Part shown: positions 9,687 to 20,988 of the stretch, piece after piece
Layout of the letters: every line of letters starts with the position of its first letter
How positions within the stretch are numbered: the stretch's first letter is position 1
NCBI GenBank assembly: GCA_945643635.1
Contig: CALZFC010000298.1
Coordinates: forward strand, 552,001 to 616,000
Direction: 5' to 3'
DNA: 64,000 nucleotides
Source: Allodiplogaster sudhausi
Taxonomy: Eukaryota; Nematoda; Chromadorea; Rhabditida; Diplogasteridae
Position numbers and translations under genes: made by a program
Notes under the pieces: model-generated
What the model saw: only the letters and a program-made list of their open reading frames with translations
Databases searched by the model: none
Told to the model about the DNA's origin: nothing

Positions 9687-12440
9687 GGGAGAGATGAGCG
9701 AGCGCATATAAAGAGGGAGAAAGGGGGGTAGGGGGAGAGAGCGAAAAGAACGTACATATGTACAGTCGCGCCCAGGATCTTGGTACCAAGGACGCTTCGG
9801 ACGATTCGGACGCTTCCAAATGCATCCTCGCTAATAACCTTTGTTCTGGGAAATACTAAAATATTTTTAATGGTACATTAGTTTGCTTATAGAGTGCGGA
9901 TGCTACTGTTAAAAAATCGATAACTTTTTATCATTTGATAAAAAGTTATCAGTTTTTGCTAATAAAAAATTTCATTTCCAATGTTTTTCAACGAAATTTC
10001 TCCTGTATCATTATTTTGTCTCTACCCACATCCCCAAATAATAGAATGAGAGATTTTATCATTGATAACGGAAATCGATAAATCAGAACTTATCATTCAT
10101 ATTCATATGATGAAAAGATTCGCCTTACGATTCTGAATCTAATTATGTAATCAATTTTCAACAGAAACTGCCGGTTCACAACATATTTTCGATTGCGTGT
10201 ACTTTGCATTACTTTCTTCAGAAAGAACAGGGCAGGGAGGACAGAAAGAACTTCAGAAAGAACAGGGTAGGCCGAGGGGGCGTGGCCTAACCCTTTTTTT
10301 CTCTGCCTGTGCTATTTCACTACCTCAAACTTGGGTAATTAAACCGAAGACGAAAAGGGAGCGCGCTATATTTCTAGGTATCAATGCTAGCGCAGCAACC
10401 TAGATTTGAAGCATCATACCATCCAAAAGTTTTGACAAAGACTGAAACGATGGGGAATCCTGATGAAACTAATGCAAAGTACACACAATCATAAATATGT
10501 TGTTAACCGGCATTTTCTTCTGAAAACTGATTACATAATTAGATTCAGAATTGTAAGGCGAATCTTTATATCATATGAACATGTATGATAAGGTCTGATT
10601 TATCAACTTCCGTTATCAATGATAAAATCTCTAATTTCATTATTTGGTTATGTGGGTAGAGACAAAATAATGGTGCAGGAGAAATTTCGTTGAAAAACAT
10701 TAGAAATGAAATTTTTTATAAGCAAAAACTGATAACTTCTTATCAAATGATAAAAAGTTATCGATTTTTTTTACAGTAGCATCCGTACTCTATAAGAGAA
10801 CTAATGTACCATTTAAAATATTTTAGTATTTCTTAGAACAAAGGTTATTAGCGAGGATGCATTTGGAAGCGTCCGAACCGTCCGAAGCGTCCTTGGTACC
10901 AAGATCCTGGGCGCGACTGTAGTTTACATATGTTTTAAAAGAATGAAATTAACACAGCTATGTACATACATGCTTAAGCAGTTCGCCTATAACCTGCCGT
11001 GTTGCAGAGTCGGCGGCGATGAACTCGGTCTTCTTAAAATCCGGCGAGTCTTAAGATATAAGGAAAAAAAATCTAGCATCCATATTATTTTCGTAACGAG
11101 TAGGCGAGCAAGAATATACATACATATGTATATTTTAGATGTACAAATGAAATTCAAGTAAATAAAATATTTAGTATACCTTCCCGGGCATGAATGGCGA
11201 ACTTTCCATCGGAGGCCGCGTTGATGAACTGGATGTGCGAAAGCGAGATCGGTAGGGAGACGTTCCGAGAAGTCTAGAAAGATCTTCTCTTGCAAGGCAC
11301 GGACTAAGACTTCCAGCAGACCTCAAGGCTCTTGCGGAAGTAGATGTGCTCGTCACGCAGCACGAGCAGACAGCGCAGGCCGCCGAAGATGAGAGGCCGC
11401 CGCGCCGATCGCAGCACCACGCCGCCCACGTAGGAAATGCGCGTGCCGCTCGGGGGCCGACCACTGAAATGATCGCGTCGGAAAGGTAATCCTCCCTATC
11501 TATCTTGCACTTTTTGATTTATGTATATTTAATCAGACACGTATGTATGTACATATGTACATACATATATACATATGTATGTATGTATGTACATATCTGA
11601 TTTATCATATAATTTTCTACCTGGATCTAATCCATTATGTTGATGCTGCGAGTCATGAATATCTAGAGGATAGCGCGCCTTCCACTCGGCCTCTTCCTTG
11701 ATTGGCTCACTGGTTTCCGCGACCACCACGGAATCTCCCGCTTCAGACGCGGCTGCCGCATCCTGCAGCGTGATGAAGGCCGGCTCGCTGAAGGAACGGC
11801 GATGACAAGTAGCACTTTCTAGCGATTCCGCCGTGTGGCGCGTGCAGTCGGAAGTGCTTCTTGAGCGCCCTTGCTCTTCGTTGTCAGTCGAGAGGAGGGA
11901 AGCTGATGGCCACTCTTCTGAGCATTCAACTGACGACAACGGCAGGCGAAAGGCCATCCGGGGTCGAGGTGGCCGAATGGGCTTTTCTTCTTCATCGCGA
12001 GGACACTTCAATGGCGCGTCCACCACTTCCATCACTTGTCGATGATGTCCAAAGCGAGCGAGTGGCTGAGCACTGGCCACGGGGCGGAAGCGCACCGGAG
12101 GAGGGGGCTGGGGCGGGGCAGAAGCTGAGGGGGAAACTGTAGAGGAGGCTGAGGAGGAAGCTGAGGGGGAGGCTGAGGGGGAGGCTGATCGGCGTCTCGA
12201 TGACATCACTCCTGGCAGGTGTCGTTGGCTAGGAGAGAGCTGTGGCTGACCATGAACAGAGGAAGGCAGAGAAGCCGAGCCAGGCCGGCTCTCTCCCATG
12301 GATTGGGCAGAAGAAGCCCAGGGGAAGGCATCACTCGAAGAATCCTCGTTAGCAACGTACAGGGAATCTGCGATATGCGCGACTGACGAAGAAAGATTAG
12401 GCGAGAGCGCCGCCGAAGGAGGCGCCGCTCGGCAGTCCAT
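7618..12440 (-). CDS. PH and RhoGAP domain protein, Rho GTPase activator
   Basis: Predicted to speed GTP hydrolysis by Rho-family GTPases at membranes. Thirteen exons: 11621-12440 (ATG at 12440; Ser/Pro-rich, low complexity), 11322-11463, 11180-11273, 10994-11032 and 9384-9574 (PH domain: GRPPSGTRISYVGGVVL, HIYFRKSLE, AADSATRQMW), 9123-9192, 8938-9026, 8726-8863, 8528-8634, 8378-8453, 8104-8171, 7852-8018, 7618-7779. The RhoGAP domain keeps the arginine finger in GIHRTPG, SLREFLRRMQSPLFPD, and NLARIFAPSLF with the conserved Asn. Exon phases close from PH to stop, but exon 1 to exon 2 does not close in frame, so a small exon may be missing. The first ATG follows CTAG, so upstream exons are possible. 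The intron after 8938 has a GC donor. The SL1-bearing foldback lies in the intron 9575-10993. The protein ends about 40 residues after the GAP domain. Exact ARHGAP subfamily is not clear. Confidence 0.87.
9585..9722. repeat. GA microsatellite in a RhoGAP intron
   Basis: (GA)n with interruptions. On the coding (minus) strand it is CT-rich and runs into CTCTCCAG, the 3' splice site of the exon that starts at 9574, so it forms that site's polypyrimidine tract. Confidence 0.9.
9763..10919. mobile_element. Foldback / Tc1-mariner-like MITE with 450-bp inverted repeats, TA target duplication
   Basis: The left arm 9763-10211 is the near-perfect reverse complement of 10470-10919. Both outer ends read CAGTCGCGCCCAGGATCTTG and are flanked by TA (9761-9762 and 10920-10921), the target duplication of Tc1/mariner transposases. 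The site lies in an ACATATGTA-type sequence. There is no transposase reading frame, so movement would need an enzyme from elsewhere. The 258-bp single-copy centre (10212-10469) carries the spliced-leader sequence, a direct repeat of CTTCAGAAAGAACAGGG (10217 and 10252) and a GGCC hairpin. The arms differ at scattered sites, so the copy is not brand new. Confidence 0.93.
10324..10345 (-). ncRNA. Nematode SL1 spliced-leader sequence inside the foldback element
   Basis: Read on the minus strand from 10345, all 22 bases equal the canonical SL1 leader (starts GGTTTAATTACCC, ends AAGTTTGAG). It is followed directly by GTAGTG, a GT donor as in SL RNA genes. Some 50 nt further on, GGTTAGGCC and GGCCTACC can form an 8-bp stem. 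The usual U-rich Sm site was not found (an A-run sits there), so this may be a decayed or captured SL RNA gene and not a working one. It points in the same direction as the host RhoGAP gene. Confidence 0.85.
11535..11597. repeat. ATGT/ACAT simple repeat with palindromic core
   Basis: Alternating GTATGTATGT and ACATACATA blocks form overlapping palindromes just downstream of RhoGAP exon 1. Shorter ACATATGT clusters occur at 7185-7205, 9753-9762 and 11118-11136. Confidence 0.8.
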
Positions 12441-13600
12441 CCACTCCTAGGTCAAGCATTCCATTCATTCCTATTACATCTTCACTTTCATCCAATATCT
12501 CCAAATGTACATATGCAATACATCCAACTCAGTGCAATTCAATCATATCCTTTCAGAAAAATGAAGAGATAAGGAGAAGGAAAATATCAGCAAGATTAGA
12601 ACGAATCTGTCAATGTATCTACATGAAAATATGCAGACAATATGCATAGATAGTAGTTGTAAGAAAGACTGGAGGAGGAAGACGCGAATTGCAGGCAGAC
12701 CATGCGATGCAATCATACGAATGAACAGGAAAGGGGCGAGGCGGGCGAGGAGAAGAAATAGGGAGAGAGAGTGAGTGACAGAGAGATAGAGAGAGAGAGA
12801 TAGGGTTAGAGATAGAGAGAGAGCGGAGAGACAGAGGTTAGAGACAAGTAAGAGAAATGGAGATGACTAGTGAATCGAAAGCGCTGATAGTGAGGTGGCC
12901 ATGTGCGGGAAAGCAAGACGACACAAAGAAAGCATCAAAAATACTGGATGCGTGATCGTGGAGGAAAGGTGGACGGCGTTAATTGGAAAAAAGGAAAGGT
13001 GGGAAGGGCAGAAGAAGACCTTTCGTTCTTGAACAAGCCACGGAAAGCCATTGAAGACTGGTGAAAGTTGCTAATTGTCTCCGACACCAAAAAGACTGAC
13101 AACCGCAGAAAACTCTTTAGTTTGCTGGAGAGAAAGCTAAATGATCAGGAATCCAAATGCTTTTATTAATTTTCTGGTGAAAGAAATATCTTTATGTCTT
13201 CGAATCGAAAACTTCTTTCTTCTACAAGGAAATAGATAGTCAATCGTAGTTGAGACGGAGATGCCTCTGGCGTGAAAAGGTTGACACTAAGCAAATACTC
13301 TCAATGAAGGTATGCACAGCAAAGAGTCATCTGTCTGCTAAGACGTGAAATAGCCTTTTTCTTTCCCATTTCGCCTTTCTTCTACATTTATTTTTTACTA
13401 TTTCATCTCTCTGACCCAAATTCAAACTTTTAGCATATCCAGCGCAAACAAACAAATTGATAGCATAATGTACTCAAGACAAACGATGTTTCATAAGCTA
13501 TGAGAAAGGATGACTCTGGTTGTCATCTAGCGATCTCTCTCTCTCTCTCTCTCTTTCTCTCTTTGTTTCCCTATCTCTCTCTATCTCTCTCTCTCTCGCT

Positions 13601-13631
<31 letters not shown>

Positions 13632-13800
13632 AATCTGGGTCTCATGAACAGAGCAACCCAAATATTGTATGAGTTGACTCAATCTGAGTGATAGCGCGAC
13701 GATAGAACACCAGCCAATCCAAAGGATGGCCACGAAATCGTTATTGAAACAAAATAGTTGAACTTCGCTCTCTCCCTCATCCTTCTCTCTTCTCTTTCTG

Positions 13801-13848
<48 letters not shown>

Positions 13849-15585
13849 ATGTATCTTATGCCTTTCTATCATTCTGCACTTAACTTGTGAAGTTTGAATG
13901 TTGTCTAGGATTTTAAAGCGTCAACCAAAAGTTAACTGGTAACGCAATACGACTGGGGGAGAACATCGGACGACAGGAACTTCGCAGCAGCAGCATTTCA
14001 GGGGTATAATAAATATACGTTAAACTAAAAGTCTGTGCCACTTCGTTGCCAGATATATTGTAGAAAGAAGCTCCTTCGAACCATAATTGACCTTGTAAGG
14101 CAGAGAGAAAGAGAGAGAGAGAGACAGATAAAGAAAGTGCGAGAAAGGAGAGAGATATCCACAACCTGTAACTTGATAAAGAAAATAACAATAACAACAT
14201 AAGAGTTGAAATCAGTGAGAAGCGGAAAGAAAAGGAAATAGAGAATGCAGCAGAGGCTCTGTTCATCAATGATTGCATGAAAACGGCGGTGATCGATTGC
14301 TCGTTTGGCTGCCGCCTTAGAACTGCTATGGCTCATCATGAAGAATTCACGCCACTTTTCAGTAAGTTTTTTTTTACATAACGAACGAATCTTTTCAAAG
14401 AGACTACGAAAAGAAGTCATAGGGTGGAACATGGCGAAATATTAATGTGAGCTGGGGCGGGCGCAGACAGTGAGAGAAACAGAGATGTAGAGAGAGAGAG
14501 AGTGAGAGAAACAGAGATGTAGAGAGAGAGAGAGAGAAGACAGAGAAGAGAATTGATGCAAAATAAAGAGAGAGTACAGGAAATTAGACAGGGAAAGAAG
14601 TATTCTGGGACAGAGCAAGGACTCTGCCAAGGAGAGAAACTTCCGGCCATGACTGATTGAGAAGTCGTGTTCATCCACAGAATGAATCACGTCTGTCACT
14701 TACTCTCAATGGTCATACAATCCACTTGGGAAGCGGCTCCAACCTATTCCAATTTTTCTTTAAATATATTTCGTTAATAAGCGCGTTTCATACTTTTTTA
14801 TCGAATGGTTATTTTTGTCATGCAGCACATGGTGATACTTCGTTGAAGAGGAAAAATAAGAAGGAAAGTTGGCGAAGAGGGTAAAATGTAAAAAAAGCCA
14901 ATGGCGGAGTAGATCGAGTCACTAGCAAATCTACCTATCATTTGACAGGCCTTTCAACTTAGAAATAAAAGAAGAAGAAAATCATAGCACACAGCTAAGC
15001 GCGACACGATAGATTCGTAAATAATAGAAAGACATACATAAATATTTTAAAACATCTCAAAATCATAGGAAAAAAATGGGTAACAAGTAGGAAAGATGAG
15101 AGATATGAGGTAGCAGGCAATAGTAGATCAATTCGACTGAAGGAGATCAGGCAGTCGCAGAGGAACTCGCATGATTGGGAAGAAATAAAGCGAAATATGC
15201 AAAATAAAAACAACCATAAATGTACAAATAAATGTTTAAAGAGACAGGGGACGGTTGCTTTCGTAAAACAAAATGATATCTGGGACGAATTCGACAGAAT
15301 GTCTGCCTGGCAAGCCGAAAACAATAAAAATTACAATGAATAAAATTAGCTATAACACTTGCAACAACCTCTCACTCACTCTTCCTTCTCTTTCTCTCAC
15401 TCCCGTCTTTCTCTCACTCCCTTCTCTCTCCCATCTCTTTCTCTCCCTCCTTTTTCACTCCCTCCCTTCTCTTCTCCCCCTCCCTTCTCTTTCTACCTCT
15501 ACCATCTCTTTCTATCTCCCTTTTCTCTCTTTCGTATCTCTCCCTCGCTCTACATCTCACTCTCTTCCTCACCGACCGGCAAATC
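12441..15585. other. Interval between RhoGAP start and ced-4 stop, microsatellites and possible stray exons
   Basis: GA or CT tracts lie at 12765-12835, 13530-13632, 13802-13850, 14100-14130, 14465-14550 and 15365-15575. Two minus-strand pieces look coding but match nothing I know: 14432 to about 14250 (begins MFHPMTSFRSLFEKIRSLC) and about 14696-14625 (DVIHSVDEHDFSISHGRK). They could be 5' exons of the RhoGAP gene or chance. No RNA gene is seen. Confidence 0.45.
15365..15575. repeat. CT-rich tract just downstream of the ced-4 stop
   Basis: A degenerate (CTTTCTCTCC)n tract. It is purine-rich on the ced-4 coding strand and lies in its presumed 3' UTR or flank. Confidence 0.8.
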
Positions 15586-16651
15586 CTAAATGATGGTGCA
15601 TTCCTTTGTGGAAAGAGGAGAGACGCTGAAGGTACCAAAGGCGTGAGGATGTCTCGCGAGGAATTGCCTGATGACGAGTGAGTTCCTTCCTCTTGCTTCC
15701 CCTTTTGCATCGTTGATGGCGCGCTCCAGCAGAGACTGCAGCTTCTCAACCAACCATTTCAACTCACAGTAGTTAGAAAATAAGGATTTAGGATTAGAAA
15801 AATCTCTCCAACTAGGTGCAGGTTTTTTTTAACGCACAGGTTTTTATTCGACGAAGAAAAAAAATGCAATGGATTTTCGGAGAAAACAAGGAGACTATTC
15901 TCTTGAAATAAATAAAAAAATATATTTTTGAAATATATTTAACTTGCCTGCTTATTCCCATCCCCAATCTTCTTGCGGAGAAAGTCGCCCACAACTCGGC
16001 TGAGCTGGAAGTGTTGCACGTCGTTCCCGTCCATGCTACAGTACCCGTCCTCCGGATCTCCGTTTTCGAACTCCGCAAAGGACCCAGAAGATGGCATCGT
16101 CTGTTCACTGTCCTTCTTCTCGAGCCAGGAGAGTTGGCAGAGGTCGTGCAGAAGGTTCGAGACCTAAACGAACTCTTGACAACATTCTTTAATTCTATTC
16201 AACAAATGGTTTAATAACGCCAAAATGGGCACGTTCCAATGAATAGAAGAAAAGAAAAAGAAAAACCCGGAGATTTGCATCGCCATGGTCAACGACATCG
16301 ACCGGGACGAGCAGAGCCCACACCTCAACAGCAAGAATTCATTGCAGATGGAGAAGACAAAGGAAGCAACCTGCACAGGAATGGGGATGCAGGGAGGAAA
16401 GAGAGCGACTGCCTCGAGTGCGTCGTAGTAGGCCGAGGGGGTTCTCTTGTATTGTTCTAGCAAGGCGTCCCACATCGAAGAGAAGGAGTACGGCATGGAG
16501 GTGCGGGGCAGACTGGCCACGCCAAGCGACTCCAGCCACTCCTCAAGCCTGCAACTCCATTTGTGTCAACGATGAACGATCTCTCTGTGCGTCTTTCTCT
16601 CTGTGCCTCTCGCTCTCTCTGTCTCTCAATCTCCTGCTCTCCCTCTGAGTG

Positions 16652-16692
<41 letters not shown>

Positions 16693-16840
16693 ATCCCTCT
16701 CTCTGTGAGTCTGCTCGTCTCTATCTCTCAGCCTCTCTCTCTCTCAATCTCCGGCTCTCCCTCTGTATGCGTCTCTCTCTCTCTCTCTCCCTCCTCTGTC
16801 TCTATCTCTCCGACTCTCTTTCTCTCTCTTCATGTGCATC

Positions 16841-16882
<42 letters not shown>

Positions 16883-19800
16883 TTCGGATCTTTGTCTCTC
16901 TTTCTCTCTCTCTCTCCTTTATCTCTCTCTGTATCTCTCTCTCTCTCTCTAACATTCTCGGCGTGCGCTTAGCTAGCTTGAGCAGGAATCCGATGCTGGC
17001 CGCGTGTCCTTCTGTCACCCTTGCCACTCTTCCCTTCATGGCCACTGAATCACATCCACAGAGCAAATCGCCAATCTGAAACAGGGAAATAAATATATTT
17101 CAATAAATGTTTTCATTGAAACTATCTCTTCTTAGATTAAACAACGTAAAAAATGAATTGACTGGTTACGGCAGATTGATTCCTGTGGGCGGCAGGATTG
17201 GTGGATTTGGATGAAACTTTCCAGAAAGGTACTTTGAAGTCTCGGCTATCGTCCTATGAGGGTTTGGAAATTTTTGGTTGGCGCCGGCGCCGACGCCGGC
17301 GCCGCAAAGGGGGGTCACTCGGGAAACTTTGGAAACTGGGGCACTTACAAAAATAACAAAAATAGTAGCTTGTTCGTCAGGCGGGAATCTATCAATGGCC
17401 AGAAGCTCAATAACGTAGATCGATTGGTAGATCGGTGGGAATTGATTTTCTAAAATGGGCACTTTTTCGCATGTTTTTGCCCCTTATCTCAAAATCCTGA
17501 CGTGCGCTTGGTTGATTGTCGGGTTCTATCGATGCAGTTTTTCAAGACGCATCTTTTGATGTGTGACTTGTAAACTTTTGCGCATCAGGGATATCAAAAA
17601 AATCGATAAAACTGAAAATTTTATTCGTTAGGGACCAACTTTGAACTTTTATATCTCAAAAAGTAGGAACGGTATCGGGATGGGACTTGGTGCATTTTGT
17701 TAAGAATTGAACTGGCTTCAATATGAGCCTAATTTGGTTAGGCTGGGTTTCCGGGAAAATGCCCTGACTGTGAGGTGAAATTTAGGTCACTTTCCTGACA
17801 TTTTTTTCCTCGGTTTTAGAACATATGGCTACATGTCGCATACCACTCGGTAGCTTAGGATTAGGGGAACAACTCTCTCATACAAAACTGTTTCGTATGA
17901 TCAATTTTTGGTCTACAAAATGGGGTTCGAATTCTTTAGTGCATCTATAGGCCAGACAGCCAAATGAAACATTTTTTATCTGACTCTACATGAAAAACTG
18001 ATCCTAATAGTGGGTTCCTTTTGAAATTTTGATTAAAGGAAAAAATTAGAATCGTAGGCAGAACATTTTTTTGGTAATCGAGAGGTCGCAGGTTCGAACC
18101 CGCGCGCGTGCAAACCCTTTTGCGCGCTTTTATATGCCTATTGAGTGAACATAATCGATGATAGCATAGTCTAATGACTTTTTTCTCATGTTTAAGACCT
18201 TAAAGGAGCCGGTTTCGTTAAGGTCTACTTTGAGCTGATCGAATACTAGGCGCTCTAGCGGAATATGGAACCCGAATCCTAATATGAACTCGATATATTT
18301 TTAAGAAAAGACAATAGAAAACGTGAAATGTATGTAAAATAATAAAGAAATAAAATTAAAAGTGAAATAAACATATTTTGCATTCATAATCACAGTGGTC
18401 CTGTTTTTGAAAATCGTTTTTGAATCAAAAATTGTATCGAAAAGAAAAATAAGGGAAAACTTACAGTACTTGAACAAAGCCATGCCGCATGAAATGTTTC
18501 GAATTATGTTTTATTTCTGTGGAGTTTTATTTCCATGCGGCTTTTTTTTTGTTATTTTTCGTAATAGTTTGTTATTATTTTGTGTGTTATGGTTGCGCCG
18601 CGATTCTCGCTTCCCTTTTTGTTGTTGCGGCACGTGATAATTGTTTTGTTGCCGGGTGAATCTTTTTCTTAAATGTATAGGATGCTCACTGTTTCGTGGA
18701 ATTGCGTCTAATTTAGTTTATTTTTGCAGTTCTCCTCTTGACAGCGTCGGATGAACAGGAGCCTCCCCTCAAGCGACCGCACAACGACGATGAGGATCCC
18801 TTTGACCTCGATGAACTCTTCCGCAAGGTCTATGAACGCGTCAGTCAGTTAATGTCAGTCATGCATTTTGCTTTGCTTGGTCTTTTTAGTGTCCCATTTG
18901 GCGTATTCTTCTTATTCAGATGTTATTGTAAGTGACTGGAATGAAATTAAAGCATCATACCTTTTTGGTATTCTTATTATCATTATCCAATTTGGCGTAT
19001 TCTTTTTATTCAGATGTCATTCTAAGTTACGCTAATGAAATTAAAGCATATTACTCAGGTGCAAGAGGCGTCCCCGTCTACCTCGACTTCCGAAGACGAT
19101 GAGATGACAGTGCTCTCCTTTCCTCTTGACCGGTCCATGTCTCCCACCCAACTGCTGGCCGTTGCCATCAAGAAGCGTCGTTTCCTTGCCGCGTCGGATG
19201 AACAGGAGCCTCCCCTCAAGCGACCGCGCAACGACGGTGAGGATCCCTTTGGCCTCTTCCTTTTTGCAGCATGGATCATCATGGAATGATTGTTAGAATT
19301 GCTAAATTCTAACGGCTTAATATGTTAAGTGGTAATGTATTTGATTATTTGAGTAAGTGCTTTCCTTCAAGTGCCAAAGGTTTATATTATGATGTTCCAA
19401 AAATTATTTTTAGATATCAGCGTGCTCTGCTGAAGTTCGCGGTGCACACTCCTAGCTTCGACTGTGTCCCTCCTGGTTGCCTCACCAGCCAGCACTTCAC
19501 ATTTATAATGTTCAAGCTGCGTGCCACGAGTGGAACGCATACCACCCAGCCCAGGAGCTCAGTCCACGCTCCGCGCCTCTGGCACGAAGATTGGCCGCAT
19601 CGAGGATGTCACTCCCATCGCCACCGATTGCACTCGCCCCAAGTGGGCCACAGGAGTCGTCTTTAAGTCAACAATCGGACTCTTCGTTGTTTTTATTCTG
19701 TTGACAAAGTTGTTTAGTTTTCAATCCGTGTCTGTTTACTAATTTAATAAAGTGCTATAGTAAGAAAAAAGGCTTTATGTGAAACAAAATTAAAGACATC

Positions 19801-20952
19801 ACGAACACACCAAGCAGGATAAGCACAAACACACCAAACAGGATAGAGACAGCGGGGTTAAAGGAAAGGTGAGTGAGGAGTTAAGGGAAAGTAAGTGGGT
19901 GTCACATGGGACGAAGGACAAAGTGTGGGCCGTGCGATAGTGAAGCGGGAGTGCAAGCCATGCACAGCGATAACCTGAAGATATAAGAATTATACAAGAG
20001 CATATGAGATTTCCGCTAGAACAACCCTCACCTATACCTTCTTAAATCGGGAAATGATCACCGGGGCGATAGCCCCGGTGGTCATTGACCGGGCCGAAGG
20101 CCCGTAGCGTGCCGAAGGCACGCTAGTGTTATAAACAAAAAATAAGAAGGATCAGGTATTCTAGACCTTGATATCTTCTCTTCAAAGGTCATAAAAAATG
20201 TTGTCGCTGAACATCTTTAATTAAAAAAAACTTGCTAATGTACCTCTTGCTCTGAAAGCGCTTCGACAGGAATCAAATCACAGGGCACGGCGCATCGCTC
20301 GAAGAGCAACGCGTTCCGCGAAGTCACCAGCACGCGGCACTGCAAGGCATTCTCATCATGGTACGTGCAGTTGCTGTCATTATTTCATTATAGAAACAAA
20401 TTAACTTATATCCTAAAAGAACCATTCTATTGCAGCCTTGTGACAATGTGCGTGATAAGAAAGACGTTCTGAGAGCCAGAATAAAAAGAAACACTGAGTT
20501 GATCGATGAAGTCGACAGTGTCCTGCAGGACGACATCATCAATGACCAGCAGAGTGTTCGGGCGGTCGAGGAGGGCCTCCCGTACCTGGCAAAAGCAATG
20601 ACTTCCTGCGACAAAGCGACAAAACTCTCAAATAACCACTCAAAAACACACACGAATCACAAGAAAACTACTGAATGCAAACAATATATGTGTAGGATAG
20701 ACGACAAAACCTGTCGTTTGAGTATCGGCAGGTTCTCCCTTGTGGCGGGGGGCGGCTCGGCCAGGTGAGCAGAGTCAACCAGGAGGACAACGAGGTCGAC
20801 CAGGAGTTCAGGCAACGAGGTTCGGCTGTCATTCAGCCAGAACACAGTCTCGAAGTGACTGGAGAGAGAGAGAGAGAGAGAGAGTGATTGGGATAGAGGG
20901 AAAAAAGGAGCGAGAGAGCGCGAGAGAGTGAATGAGAGATGGGCAGGGAGAG

Positions 20953-20988
<36 letters not shown>

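Noticed and set aside
10450..10475. Short resemblance of the foldback centre to the 3' end of 5S rRNA (GGGAATCCTG)
   Set aside because: Attractive, because SL1 and 5S genes are neighbours in some nematodes, but ten bases are too few and the rest of 5S is missing.
16563..17079. Long Ser-Leu open reading frames over CT tracts (also 22231-22968, 23584-24643, 9302-9757)
   Set aside because: They are translations of the microsatellites in one frame each and carry no domain. Real exons of ced-4, the remodeller and RhoGAP lie partly within or beside them on a different frame.
17166..17462. 98-codon minus-strand frame in the ced-4 intron
   Set aside because: No family resemblance, crosses the GC palindrome, and lies in repeat-like DNA; probably chance.
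20053..20125. Bacterial contamination as source of the GC hairpins
   Set aside because: Both sides are continuous with the ced-4 intron, and the stretch is only 73 bp.
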